Source: Boswellia sacra
Lineage: Eukaryota; Streptophyta; Magnoliopsida; Sapindales; Burseraceae
Direction of reading: 5' to 3'
NCBI GenBank assembly: GCA_013180625.2
Contig: SNVD02009623.1
Location: forward strand, 328,794 to 392,793
DNA: 64,000 nt
A program made the position numbers and the translations under genes. Position 1 is the first letter of the stretch. Every line of letters begins with the position of its first letter. The notes under the pieces were generated by a model. The model saw nothing but the letters and a program-made list of their open reading frames with translations. It made no database searches and was not told the origin of the DNA. Shown here one piece after another: positions 1-12,938 of this stretch.

Positions 1-430
1 GTCGGGGAGCGGGTCGGAGCTCGGGTCGTACGTCGGGTCCAGTCCTGTGAGCAAAGAAAAACAGTCAGGGGTGCCGGCGGTGGTGCCGGTGAAGACCCTC
101 CGACGCTCAAGTCAGTTTCCGGCACTCCAAAATTTTCTGGGAGAATTTCCTAGAGAGAGAAGCTCTCAAAAGTGAAGGAAATCTAGAGAGAGAATAAGTT
201 CAGAAAAGTGTGCATACCTTGAGCAATAATCCGGAGGGTTTATATAGGAGTCGGGATGGGCCATTGTGGGACCCAGATAATGGGCTACAGTAAAGGGCTT
301 ACTGTATTAGAGATAATTGAGCCAGGATGGGTCATTGTGGGACCCAGATAATGGGCCCAGATAATGGGCTACAGTAATGGGCTTACTGTATTAGAAATAA
401 TTGAGGCCCAATATTATTATGGCCATAACA
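1..430 (-). repeat. LTR fragment, same family as the solo LTR at 34790-35234
   Basis: The stretch from the window edge to position 430 matches 34820-35234 closely along its length and ends in the same GGCCATAACA terminus. It contains a TATATAA-type box when read on the minus strand (near 240), so the LTR is probably oriented minus. This copy has an internal duplication absent from the other copy: the segment around the GGGCCATTGTGGGACCCAGATAATGGGC motif occurs twice (about 255-320 and 325-415). The outer end and its target-site duplication lie outside the window, so it cannot be decided whether this is a solo LTR or the edge of a full element. Confidence 0.75.
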
Positions 431-2610
431 CACCATTATTGAAGTTTCTAATTAATATCATAAATGATTATTATTGGAATCTCCCAATGAGAAAAATTTT
501 AAATTATAATGCCTGACTCAGATGTAACTTAGTGGATATATAATCATTTTTAAATGATTTGTGGTTAAAATTTACTCCAATATATCTCTAGAAAGATTCT
601 TGCAAAATGTATATAAATGTCATATAAAAAGTAGAAGAATATTTGTCATATAAATGACTTTCGTTTTGCATGCTTTGAATCTGACAAAATACATGTTAAT
701 ATATAAGGGGAAATACCATATATAATATAGGAGAGGGGTTGTTCTGAAAAGTAATAGACTCAATGTTCCCTTTGATCACCTAATTATCAACCTCATATAG
801 CAAATGGATGAAAATACCCCCATTAATTAATAACACTTAAACTAAGTTAATTTTGATTTCAACTAGTAAATATTTCTTTTTTAACTATTTGTGATTAGGG
901 AATTTATGTTCAACCGGTAACTTACCTCCACAATTTGAGATGCTAGGTACACGGGTTCTAGAGTATGACTATACATGTTGTTGATTGTTGGCTCATGAGG
1001 TAGAGAGTTGAGCAAACGGCAATGAAGAAGAGAAGAGTTGTCATCTATGAGGATTGTTATTAATGAGGGTATTTTTGTCCATTTTTAATAAAATAGGTTA
1101 GGTGACCAACAGAAACATTGAGATTGTTATTTTTCAAAACAACCTTGGCTATTTTATGTTATCTCCCCTAATATAAATGACCAAGAAAAGAAATTGCTAT
1201 GATTTTCTTTAAGATAAAAAGGGTCATATACATCATATTTGTTGATTTATAACATTTCAAATTTAAATATATATTAGCATGCAACTAAATAATTTCCCCA
1301 AACAAATACATATGAATTAGTCAATGAAAACTTATACGGGTAAACTGATGAAAACTTGTATTGGTAAACTAAGGGGATAAATTGACAATAAACATAATAG
1401 ACTTATCTTCGTTAGGCGAAATGAAAATATAATCTAATCATACACATACATAAAACTACCAACAAAAGTAAAATAAAATAAGGTAGCTGAGATATCAATA
1501 AAATCATTTTTATAGAAAAATATTTAATTAAATTTTGAAAATAACTTTTTGTAATTTTTATTATATTTTAAATATTTTACTTGATGAATATATTAATTTT
1601 GAGAGCGCATACAATCCTACCAAAAGAATCCTCGCACCTTCACATTCCCAATCCTCATAAATTTCTTATTTGTAATTATAAACTTATTACATTAATAGAT
1701 ACTAATCAGGAGGGAGTACTCTAAGTGAAATTTTCTCAAACTTAAATGGAAAGCAAGTGAATTTTCCCAAACATTAAAAATAGCTAGTAATATCTTTTCA
1801 AACTTACAGGGTGATATACAATTATCCAAAAAATGAATAATTGCTGTAAAAATAGAATAAAATACACACTAAATTACTAAAAATTAAATTCATTGACAAT
1901 TATTATTTTATTAAATAATATGAGAATTATAGCTTTAAAAGAAAAGTCAAAATGAAGAGACTTCTACTTGCCCATTGACCCTTCACCTCCTCGTTTCACC
2001 TTCCCGGTGGCTTCCTTCAATCCGGACAAGACAAGAGGGCATTATAGTTAAATCAACATCTAAATACATGTCAATTTCTTATTGGCACAGTATTATCCCA
2101 TCAAAATCCACTGTTGAGGAGTAACTTTAGAGACCGAAAACGCCCTCAAGTTTATAGGAAATTTGAAAATATTAACCGTTTTAAATTAAAAAATATATTT
2201 ATGTAAAATTCAACAAATACCATTTCCATGATAATTAGACATAATTTTTATAAATTAATAGCATATAAAATAGTTAACATGATGCAGTTAAAGAAAAAGA
2301 AAATATGTTGATATTTTTCAAATTCAAAGGATATAACTGTAATTTAGAGAAATACAAGGGGAGTAAGTAATTTGAACTAAAATATCTTTCCCCATGACCT
2401 CGTTATTGAAGTCAAGTATATTCCCTATCTTCTTCTTCTCAGCACAGTACCTCCAGTCCAATCCGTACAATTGTTTTTCTAAATTCCGAATTTACCCTTC
2501 ACTTTTCTTTTCAAATTCCTATCTACATTCTTCATTATTGTTGCTGATATTTGTATTGGTCGTCTCCAGTCTTCTTGGTTTCTAAGTCGCGTTACAGCAA
2601 GTATCTAGTT
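431..2610. other. HSFA8 upstream region, no gene seen
   Basis: AT-rich intergenic DNA containing the MITE at 706-1169. No conserved protein or RNA gene was recognised. The segment just before 2611 is a CT-rich leader consistent with the 5' UTR of HSFA8. Confidence 0.6.
706..1169. mobile_element. MITE with long terminal inverted repeats
   Basis: The left end (706 to about 790) and the reverse complement of the right end (about 1085-1169) share an imperfect inverted repeat of roughly 80 bp. It begins AGGGGARAT and includes TGTTYTGAAAARTAA, CTCAATGTT and GGTCACCTAA-like blocks. The interior has no coding capacity. A target-site duplication is not clear; AATATA occurs near both sides. The element lies about 1.4 kb upstream of HSFA8. 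Confidence 0.7.
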
Positions 2611-5209
2611 ATGGTGAAATCAAACGATAATGGGTCGGCGTCGGTGGCGCCGTTTCTGAAGAAATGTTACGAGATGGTCGACGATGAGTCAACTGACTCC
2701 ATCATCTCATGGAGTCAGAACAATGAGAGTTTTGTTATATGGGACATGACTGAGTTTTCAGTTCGCTTGTTGCCTAAGTACTTCAAGCACAGCAATTTCG
2801 CTAGCTTCATCAGGCAACTCAATATCTATGTGAGCTTTCTTGCTCTTTCTCTCTTGCTTTGCTGATTTTAATGGGCAAATTTTGTTTTATCTTATTGTTA
2901 TTATTATTATGATCATCATCATCATCATCATCATCTTGGCCTTTTTGTTTTTGGTTGTGTTTTGAGTTTTGATAAATTGCGCTTTGTGCTTGTGTTGTTT
3001 TTGTTTCTGGGTTTATGTAGATTCTTTTGTTTTTGATTTCTGATTTGCTTCGGCTTTGTTCTATGTTTTGTTTATTATTTGGGTAATTGGGTTTTTAATT
3101 GTTTGCTTTTAGATTGTTTTTAAGGTTTTTGCTGCAATGTTTGTTGAATTGTTGACATTAATTTCATTATTGTATTTTTGGTTGCAGTTTACTGAATCCA
3201 AAATGGTATTTTAGCTTGCTGAAAATTGTAACTTTAAGAATTGCTTAAATTTGAAAACTTTGTTTTAGTATGAATAGCAGCACATGTTCGAAACTCAATG
3301 GAATTCACAAGTGTTTTAATATTATTCTCTGGAATATGTAAAATCTAAAATCAGTTCAATGCTTTGCCTTTGATGCTTGTTTAAGCTTGTGAATTGTGTG
3401 GCAAGAGGATATTCTGAAGTAATGGATCTAAGAACTGATATAGATGATGGGTGGGCTCTGGGGTGAAGGATTGAAACCTCTGGATAGTGGGAAAAAACTC
3501 TGTTGGCTTGGCTTACCACTTGGTGATGCCCTGTTTCTATTTTATTCTCTCAATACAATATCTCTTGGTTTTGTTTTTTCTGATCCTTGATACCTAAAAA
3601 TTTTTAATAGCTGTATGATATTTGTTCCTCTTGTTTTCAAAGCTAAGATCATAGGATGGTAGTGCCTACTGTTTTGGCTTGAACTATATCTCTCAATACA
3701 ATTCTATTGAAGATTGTAAATTCTCTTGAAGACATTGTAAAAATAATTGAATGCATAAATTTTAAGAGAATTTACACTATCTTCAAGGGTTTAACATGTG
3801 CCCTTAGGGTACAAGTTAAGACTGCCCTATTATTATTTATTAACTTCTAACTCTCTAGTTTTGACCCAAAAACGTTCTCCAACTGGAATTCAATACTTCA
3901 TGCCTTTTTAGGTATCTGAGAGTGGTTGAATTGAGTATGGAGTTCCCTTTCCTATCTAAGGAATGAGAATAATGTCTTTTAGCCTATGGTGCTTGCTCTA
4001 GGTTGGAGGGGAAAACCCCAATTCCACAACTGCACCAAAGCTGTAAAGTAGCCACATGCAGTTACAGTTTTCTCCTACCATGCATCACCACTATCATCAG
4101 AAAGCGATAATAAGTCAACCAATTTGCAAATGGAACCTTTTATCCTGCATAAAATCATTCACCAGCATGTTTGTATGAGGATGTGTGTGAATTGCATTCA
4201 ATTGAATTGTCTGCAGTTATTTAAGCAATTATTAACTTTATCCTTTTCTCAGGGTTTTAGAAAAATTGATGCAGATCGTTGGGAATTTGCAAATGATGCA
4301 TTCATTAGAGGTCAGAAGCATCTGCTGCATAATATCAGCAGAAGGAAAAATTCTCAAGCACCTGAACAGCGAAAGTCAATGCAACAGCCTGGAAAAGTTG
4401 TTGAACCTTGTGAGCCAATTGGCAATTCAGCATTGTGGAAGGAAGTTGAGAATTTGAAGACGGATAAAAATTCACTTAAGCAAGAGTTGGTTAAACTTAG
4501 GCAGTATCAGGAGACTGCAGACAATAAGTTGCTACTCTTAAGGGATCGTGTCCAAGGTATGGAAAAAAATCAGCAGCAGATGTTGTCATTCTTAATGATG
4601 GCCATGCAAAGCCCAGGCTTTTTGGTTCAGCTGCTTCAACCAAAAGAAAATAACTGGCGCATGGCTGAATCAGGCAGTATGCTAGAGGAAGTTACAGAGC
4701 TTGGTGGACCAGTGGCTTCTGATAATATGTTAGTCAGATATCAGCCACCAATAAATGAAGCACCAAAGCCTGCACTAAAACCGGTTACAGGTGCTGAAAA
4801 TCAAGCTGAATCAGATACTTCTGAAGGCATGAGAGATATTTTCATGAACATTGATTTCATGGAAATGCTAATGGAGGAGAATCATGCCTCATTCATTCCA
4901 CAAGATTTAAATTATGATATTGAATGGGAAAAGCTTCTTTTAGCTAGTCCAGTTTCAGAGAATATTGAAAATACTCAACTAGACAAAGAAAGAGACACTG
5001 ACTTGGGAATGGAAGTTGAACCAACAGTATCCGGGACTGATTTGGAGAAGCTTCAAAATTTTGAACTTTTACTACAAGAAATGGACAAATCTCAGAACTT
5101 TGAGGTTAAAATGACAGATAATGGATCTCATTTGGATAAATCCCAAAACTTGGAATTTCTGACTCAGAAAATGGGACTTTTGGCTTCTGAAAGTAATCAT
5201 AAACTTTGA
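2611..5209 (+). CDS. HSFA8: Heat stress transcription factor A-8 (class A HSF)
   Basis: Two coding exons, 2611-2829 and 4253-5209, are joined in phase 0 by a 1423-bp intron (GT at 2830, AG at 4251-4252) at the position conserved in all plant HSFs, inside the DNA-binding domain after LNIY. The product is 391 aa. Domains: winged-helix DNA-binding domain about residues 14-104 ([12 protein letters not shown], then [14 protein letters not shown]); HR-A/B coiled coil about 133-201 with the class A insertion; an acidic AHA-type activator [11 protein letters not shown] at 295-305; a C-terminal leucine-rich export-like signal [11 protein letters not shown] at 373-383. The MVKS start, the WEKLLL activator and the C-terminus resemble Arabidopsis HSFA8 more than A4 or A5. 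It should act in the nucleus as a trimer on heat-shock elements. The ATG at 2611 is chosen by family N-terminus; an upstream in-frame extension is probably leader. No break is seen. Confidence 0.93.
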
Positions 5210-5265
5210 ATACTGAAGGGTGCCAAATTTTAGAAGCTATGGCATCCTTGGGATGTCAACGTATT

Positions 5266-5407
5266 GTAAGTTACTTCTCATGATCTCCATCTTCTTGGGA
5301 TCTTATTCTTATTTATTTGAGAATATCTAGTAATTTATAATCGTTTATCTGCTGTTGAGAATCTAATTTTTATTCTGATGAATAAGTTTCTTTTGTCTTA
5401 TTGACAG
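5266..5407 (+). other. Candidate 3' UTR intron of HSFA8
   Basis: A donor-like TTGTAAGT lies 57 bases past the stop codon, and an acceptor TTGACAG ends at 5407. The size of 142 bp is normal for a plant intron. This is inference from splice signals only. Confidence 0.4.
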
Positions 5408-6885
5408 ATCTTGGCATGATTGCATAATTTTCTCTATACACCTACCGGCAGAAATAATATGGTAATTATTTCATAATTTTGTTCTTATGGCTATTTAAAA
5501 AAGTTGTTACAAGTGCCACGTCTAGTTGTGGCTTCAGATTCTTAATCTCAGTAATTATAGTTCTTCAAAATCTCTGTTTTTAATATTATAGAAGCCTTTT
5601 GTATTTCACTGATGAATTAAGGTATGGTTACTACATATTTACTTTACATACAAACACAATTAGTCTATTTGTGTACATATTAGTTTAGTTAGTTTGCTTC
5701 GAGGGCAGTCCCTTAATTTTACGAATTACTCTTTCTGCATGTGTATCTTTAACATTCTGCAAGATGTTGACCTATTTGACTGACAAAACAAGAACCAAAT
5801 TGGCATGTTTAACTTTTCCGCTTTCTTTCATTTTATTTTTCTATTTTTGGGAAAAGAAATGTAAGTTTTTCTGTCCTAATTTGTGTGCCCATGAACAACA
5901 TTTATCCTGTCTTTTCTTTACTCTCAAAATAAAAAGAAAAAAAATTTCCTTCCTAATTTGTGTGATTTGTACTCCTTTTATTTAAGTTTACATGGCATAA
6001 TATATGTATATTTTTATAAATGTGCCTTATAATTAATCCACTTAAATCTCAATCCATTTATGAACTCATCAGTGTGATCATGATATCATCGTTAAATATA
6101 TCTTCCCTGGTAGGATAAGCAGATGAGTTACCAAGATGAAGGTTTGATTTTTTCAATGCTCCTTAATAAGGTTATAGGTTCCTTAACCATGTTAAATTCA
6201 AAATTATATACATAGGAGACAGGACATTTCAGCCAGTCACCATTGGTTGAAATCTTATATTAGGCTAGAAGATGAAGTTCTGCTCAATTTTTGTCATGCA
6301 AAGGGATACATTCTACACTGTGGCAAACTCGTCATTGGCTGTTGAGCACATATGATAATGCCTATCCCTGTGTCAAGGCATTTGGTCTTGCTAGGTTATC
6401 CACACAGGGCGTGATTTAGCTTAAGAAAAGTACTAGAAATATTTGCAGTGCAAGTTGGGATTCTGCCTCCAAGTTGATGGTGAAACAGTATGGACAGTGA
6501 GAGCAAATGCTGATTATTTTATCTCCAGCACGAGCTTGAGTTTCAGTTTCCTGTGACTACCAGCTGCAGCAGTATGGGATTGCGGCACTGATGCTGATGT
6601 TAGTTTTTTTAGTAGTTCTCTTAGATCTTAAAATGGATTTTATAGTTTGTCATCAAATGCCATCTTGAATTGTTTTTCTTCAAATTAGACAGACCAAATT
6701 ACTTGGCTAAGAGCATAAAACGCTTTATTATATTTCGAACCATACAATTTTTTGATTGAAAATCCTACGAACTGTCATGATTTGGTGCCAAATACCTGAC
6801 GGCTATCCTGAAAAGCAGCACACATGAAAAGTTCCAAATATCCACTGGTGGGAAGGCTCTGTTTTGTGCATGATTAATGGGTGAG
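5408..6885. other. Region between HSFA8 and VIT1 3' ends
   Basis: AT-rich sequence between two convergent genes. It presumably holds both 3' UTRs and polyadenylation signals. No conserved coding segment was recognised. Confidence 0.5.
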
Positions 6886-9042
6886 TTACGGGTGGACAGC
6901 CTTAGCCATGCCAAATGCAGCTGCAGAAGCAATGGCTCCGATGAAGGCAGTTTGGAGAGCACTCATTAGGGGTTTATTTCCTGTGAAGTAACCCTTGGCA
7001 TAGCCGAAAATCAGCAATGCCACTAAGGTTAAGATAACTGAAGCAAATACAGCATCCGTGGCTCTTGGAATGAACATGTAAGGAATGAGAGGCACCAATC
7101 CGCCCAAGATGTAAGCAATGGCAATTGTTAGAGCGCTATGCAGTGCTCTTCTTGGATCTGGTTTCTCCAATCCCAGTTCAAACCTGCATCCACAGCACAA
7201 GTTATCAGTGTTCCATCGGCAGTTTGGCCAACTAGAGTATGCAGGAATGAGCTCTATCTTGATGCTACCGCCTATCATATATGCTGTGGTCCTATAAGAG
7301 ACCAATTTGAGTATCCAACCAAATTTTGTGCGAAAACAATTAGATAGAGCAGAAACTGCGCGTGCTCAAAGTAACTGTTAAAGACTTGACAACCACGCTG
7401 GATTTTATATGCGACTGATGGTGACATCCTGGCATTAGCTTTCTTTGGATCGTTCAGGTAATATAAAAACCCATGAGATTTCGACGATAGTTTATAGGTA
7501 ATATAGAAACCTCGCTCCTTCAGGTTTGGGTTAGTGAAGAAAAATAATAACAGATTTATTAAATAATTTACCGAAGAATGTTTTCATAATTTGCCCTTCA
7601 TATATTACATAAAGAAACATTATCAATAAGCATCTAACAAGAGTTAGACGATAACATCTTGACTGTGTTTAGGCCTTGTTTGAGGTTGTCCTTGACTCAT
7701 ATTTCCAGACTAAAAATAAAAAGTAAAGGAATAAAAATATCGATCAAAAGTAGAAGCTTTTGAAAATATAGGGATTTGTATGAACAGAATACAAAAACTG
7801 CTGAATTTAAAGCTCAGATTCGGGATAAAGAGTAGCCATCAAATGTGGCAACAACCGAGGACCATCCAGCTAGTGTACAAAATTTCCACTTTGTTTTAGG
7901 ATAAGCTCTATTTTCCAACGTAATGAAAGGAAGAAATGGAAAGTAGGCAAAGCAAAAGGATGTTGTAATCATGAAGACAACTCAATAATGCAGCCAAATG
8001 GCATAAACGATGAGCACATTCTTTGCAGCACATAGGTCTTGTCATTTCTTGAAAAGTGAAAAGCAGCTTTATTGAAAAAGAAATTTGGCAGCTCTCAAAG
8101 GGTCATATTGGAACTATTCAATTTTCAATAACAATTCCTGGATTTTGGTTTTTGAAACTAAGTAGAATAATCTATTTGATGTTAAAAAGAAAATAAGAGA
8201 ACTTAAAACTTACTTCATCATGAAATCAAGCCATGCTTGAGGCTTCTTCCGAAGAGCATTAACAACAGGAGCATATTCATGTGGCTCTATTCCATACTGA
8301 GCCAGTATCTCTGCCACCTCTGCTGCTTCTGCAATTATTCCACATATATCAACAATCTCAGTTCTCTGTTCACATGTGAACCTCTGAAAACACCACTTCT
8401 CACAAAAGGGTCGGGAAATTCAATCCAAACAAATAATAAACAAAACTAAATTAAAAAAAAAAGTCAAGAATCATGATATGCTATGCCATTAGCACCCCTT
8501 TATCAGAATCATATCTAATAATATATCACAATATTTTGAGAACATAGCAGTGCCTTATCTGATTACTCCGATAAGTTATGGAACCAATAACATAACATTT
8601 TCTTCATAAAATTTGGAAACAAATATTTGAAAACCTGTATCAGGAACAGTAACAATCTCTTCTTGTTCTCTTTTCAACTCCCTGGCGTAATGATCAGCTT
8701 CACTCTTCGCAGCAAGGTACCTATACGTAAATATTTATGCTTTTACGTATACATATAAAGGAGAACGTGAAAACCCTAATACCATATAAATGCGAGAAGA
8801 GAAAAGTAAAAGTACCCGCCAAGTCCCATAGAGATAGCACCGGCAGCAACCTCGGCTATGCCAGCAGTGAGGACGATTCTAGAGGTGGCATTGGCTCCAG
8901 ATAATCCGGCTGCGAGGGCAAAGGGGACAGTGAGGCCGTCGGATACTCCGATGATGATGTCACGGACGATTTCACCGGCTGTGAAGTGTTTCTCCTTGTG
9001 CAGGTTGAGCAGCCTCTGCTTCTCTGGCTCCAAGTTGGCCAT
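6886..9042 (-). CDS. VIT1: Vacuolar iron transporter, VIT1/CCC1 family
   Basis: Four coding exons on the minus strand: 9042-8816, 8720-8635, 8328-8214 and 7183-6886, all with GT-AG borders and matching phases, give 241 aa. The protein is an H+-coupled Fe2+ (and Mn2+) importer of the vacuolar membrane with five expected membrane helices. Residues aligned with the Eucalyptus VIT1 structure are present: the transport-path D35 (GVSDGLT) and M72 (SMGLGG), and the cytosolic metal-binding set E94, E97, E105, E108, M141, M142 and E145. The start is the first ATG of the family-like N-terminus (MANLEPEKQ, then EKHFTAGEIVRD). It is closest to Arabidopsis VIT1 (GLSGANA, IVLTAGIAEV). A paralogue lies 3.9 kb upstream on the same strand. 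No lesion is seen. Confidence 0.95.
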
Positions 9043-9242
9043 TGAAATTTGAAAGTAAGTTGTAAGTAGAAAAAGTGAGAGACAAAAGTGACGGAGAAGC
9101 GTTATAATTATGATTCGTGTCGCGATGTGTATTAAGAACGGAAGTTGGGCGAAGGTGGAGGTGGGCGCTCTTGGGAGTCTCTTTTTTTTTTTTTTCTTTT
9201 TTTTTTTTGGTGTTTTTGGTTTTGGTTTTCGGATGGACACCC

Positions 9243-9345
9243 CTTATAATTTATTATAACTAAAGGGTCAACTCCGGAACCTCCCTGAGGTTTGTCAAGA
9301 TCTCCTGAACCTCCCTGAGGTTTGTCAAGATTTTATCACCGGCTC
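9243..9345. repeat. Remnant of a TIR element with a short tandem duplication, VIT1 promoter
   Basis: About 200 bp upstream of the VIT1 start the segment CCTCCCTGAGGTTTGTCAAGA occurs twice in tandem (near 9280-9300 and 9312-9332). The motif resembles ends of MITE families with CCTC..GAGG termini such as the ones at 14677 and 28363. A matching opposite end was not found, so it is probably a fragment. Confidence 0.45.
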
Positions 9346-12300
9346 TAACTATGAAAATCTCATATACCTTCCATCTCTATTAAGAATTATTAAAATTATG
9401 TTAAAAAGATAGAAAATTTTCAAATTACTCATAATTAACTATTAAAAAACTTCAAAATTTTAAAATATAAATAAAACCTAAAACTTGGTAATAGTCTACC
9501 ATGAATCACTATCCTAAAAAGTCTTTAAAAATTACTATCACAATAAATGATTCATAAACTTAAAAGAAAATTTTTATTAAAAATAATTTTAAATTAAAGT
9601 CATTTATTAAGATCTTAAAATAATAAAAAAATTGGCCATTTGCGCCTATAAAAATTTTTTCATAAATTTTAAAACTTTCAATGCAATTTCCTTATTTCTC
9701 CAATTTAAATTTTTGGATTTCTAGAATTTTAAATATTTTTTGTAGCCAATTAAAGGTAGTTTGAAAAAATATAGATTTTTAACATAAATTTCCAACTGTT
9801 CTTAACATAGAAGGGAAGTGAGCTTATTTTTATAACTAGAAGTAGTCATGTGGGATTTTAGCAAATCTCAAAAGATATTTTTGTAAAGTAACACTAACAT
9901 CCTTAAATTTAAGAGATTCATAACCTATTATTATTAAATGATTAAATGATTGAGATATTTTAAAACAAATTTTTAGCTATTGACCTACATAATTCAATGA
10001 TTGAGATGGTTTATAGAGTTATCAGCATTAAATGTGAAGTTTTGTTTTTCAATCTTAATCATTAAATTTTGGAAGATCAATATCTATAATACGTAATTTA
10101 ATTATATTAATAAACTATGTTTTAAATTTAATTATATAATAAGGTAATATGCAATGGTACTTTGATTATGTATCAAACTATGTACTAATTTGTATAATGA
10201 AAAAATAGGTAAGGGTGGTTTAGTGTCTAAAATAAAAGATAAGAGTGTTAATGTTAGTTTATGAAGTCTTTGGAACCCTAAGAATGTGAAGGAAAGCTCC
10301 TTTTGTGTTTGATGGGTGCGCGCAGATTATTTGGGAAAGTAGCGCCTCAATCTATGCAGAAAGAGTTGGGCCTTTCAGGAGCCAACAAGACAAGTACCAA
10401 GAATTTCTCGTAAATTTTTTAATTTCATTATCCGTTAATATTTTTAAAATTATTCAAAATTTTCTTCAAAAATTCTCAAGCTATTGAAAATAAATAAAAT
10501 TAGCAAAACTTATGGTTGATTATAATTATTCTGCTATAATTGCATAACTATTGAATAGTATATAGTGATTTAATCAAGTCAAGGGAGGTTATATGTTATC
10601 CAAATAAGAAAAAAGAAAAAAAAAAGTATGAATGACATGAGGAAAAAAAATCATATTTTAAAGAAATTGATTTCTGTATAAAATTTTGTATAAATTTTTG
10701 TTAATAAATACAATTTTTTTTTTAAAAAAGATCAATTACGCATTAATAAAGTACCTCAAGTGTCAAGAACTACTCTATATGAGACATCAATAACATTAAT
10801 CTGGCGGCTTGTTGGGTTTAATTTGGTTCCGGGTTGGGCCTTGTTCCACATTCTAGCCCATCAATAACCTGCTCTTCAGTTCATATTTTCACCATTTGTT
10901 TTATCATAATAATCGATATTATATCATATTTGTGATGAAGGGGAAAATAAATAAGTAACTTGATTTGTTTATATCCATAATCTATAATTTGTATATTAAC
11001 TAATGAGAGGCTTTTCAGTCTAAACTCTTTTATAAAAATACCGTTTATTAGATAATAACATATAGATTTCCCATTCTCAATAAAATTTATTTTTCCAAAA
11101 TTCTCTCTAGTAATATTGATTATTTTCTTTCATATATATATTTTTTTATTTCTTATATTTATAAAATTGAGAATTCAACTTGAAAATCGGTAAAGTCACC
11201 CCAACCCTTTTCTTTTCGAATACATTGGGCCAAGTTTAAGCCCAAATGCGAACTCCAAAATTTACTGTCCTCCACTCTAAAGAGAAGAAATTTTTGCAAA
11301 TAAATAATAAACTAATAACATAACAGTACCACACTATTCAATATAAGAGTTTGTGACAATATAAATTAAATGATCAGATACCCTGTAATTTTCAAGTAAA
11401 GTTTTTCTAATTTAATTTAATAAATTTTAGAGTATTACCATTTTTTCTATTATTATTATTTTTTGATATGGCATGTTTTAGAGTAAATATTTCTTAATAT
11501 CCTTTCTCATCTGAATAAACTGACTCTTAATTGATTAAGATGCAAAATCAATTGAGATAATAAAAGCTCAACTTTAGTAAAAAAGCTTGTAAGCTCATTA
11601 TTGCATATAATTATGGAGTTGTAGATAGCATTGTCAATCAGTTTGAGAGGATAGGCTTCTGAAATATCCATAAACTTTAAACAAAGATCAAACAGTCAAA
11701 ACTTGGGAAGTAATTGATGACCTGTGTTTATGATACTTAGCAAATTGTTTGAGAAAGTGTCGTCTCCAAGACCTAACTCAATTGACCTCATTTAATTAGA
11801 CTCATCAACATGTTAAAAAAAAAAAAAAAAAAACCCCATTAGAGCAAAATCATCGCTACTGATATATATAAACTTTCTCATCCCAAATATCGTCAAAATT
11901 AAAAGCAAAAAGATGCTTCTGGACAAGGGGTTCTTTTTTAGGTATAGCATATAATTGTCCTTGCTAAAGCCTCCTCATCCAAATTGAAAAAGTGGAAACT
12001 TTAGTGGTGACTCATAAGAGTTAGAATGCTATGCAATTATCCCTCCGCCAAAAGCATGCCTTGATATATTAATTAATTGTACTGCATACATATGGAGCCA
12101 AGATAAATGATATTTTCAGATCATCCTATGCTTTATTATGTCCAAGTTCCAGCCCTCAGCGGGCAGGCCAAATGATAAATAAAAGGAGAAATTGAAAAAA
12201 TGATCTAAATTAGAGAACCTCTTTGATAAATAGACTCATTTCCAAAAATTTGTAGTCGTGACCCTGTCAAATGTGTTGAGTATTAAATAGGGTTATGATA

Positions 12301-12938
12301 CGCAAATTTTCAGAAAACCGATCCATTTTTGCAATCGACCTTTTAAATTTAGTTGATTGTCACGATTCTTTGTAAATAATAATAATAATATGATTCTTAG
12401 GAGGGCCGAGTTTTCAAACAGCTTTTTGCAATGAACAACTTGCAAAAACCCTTCGGTGGACTCAAATTATTCTGAGTTCTATTGCAACTCTAAATGCTGT
12501 TAATGTTGTTAATATATGTTAATAGTGGCAGATTGGATTATGTTCATGGCATAGATTAAAAATGGTTTGGAGTATAATTTAATTGCTATTGGAATAATGT
12601 TGACACGAGACTATTGCAGAATTGTCATTTACTTGTTTCAGCCATTTTGTGAGGTTTCTGAATTCATTATTACTTGCACTTTAACAGAGAGATCTAAATC
12701 TTTCTAGATCAAATGGTATGCTAAGACTGAAAGATTCTCTGAAAAGAGACAGAGAGAGAGAGAGATCATATACAGCGTTAAATATATAGAAATCCTTGGA
12801 CCAAGCCGAGGAACTTTGATAATTCTGCACCAAAGATGACACTGTTAGCTAGATAGAGACAGGTAGCGGATAGGTCTGCCCAAACACTCAACAACATTAA
12901 GAGGTCATACAAGCCAAAAGTCTAAACCAGCGCCTAAA
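9346..12938. other. Intergenic region between the two VIT genes
   Basis: AT-rich DNA of about 3.6 kb with homopolymer runs, a GA microsatellite near 12748-12764 and no recognisable gene, RNA or complete transposon. The part below 12939 should include the 3' UTR of the upstream VIT paralogue. Confidence 0.5.

Noticed and set aside
4124..4252. Upstream ATG extension of HSFA8 exon 2
   Set aside because: Lies in the intron; the conserved splice acceptor at 4252 joins LNIY to GFRK.
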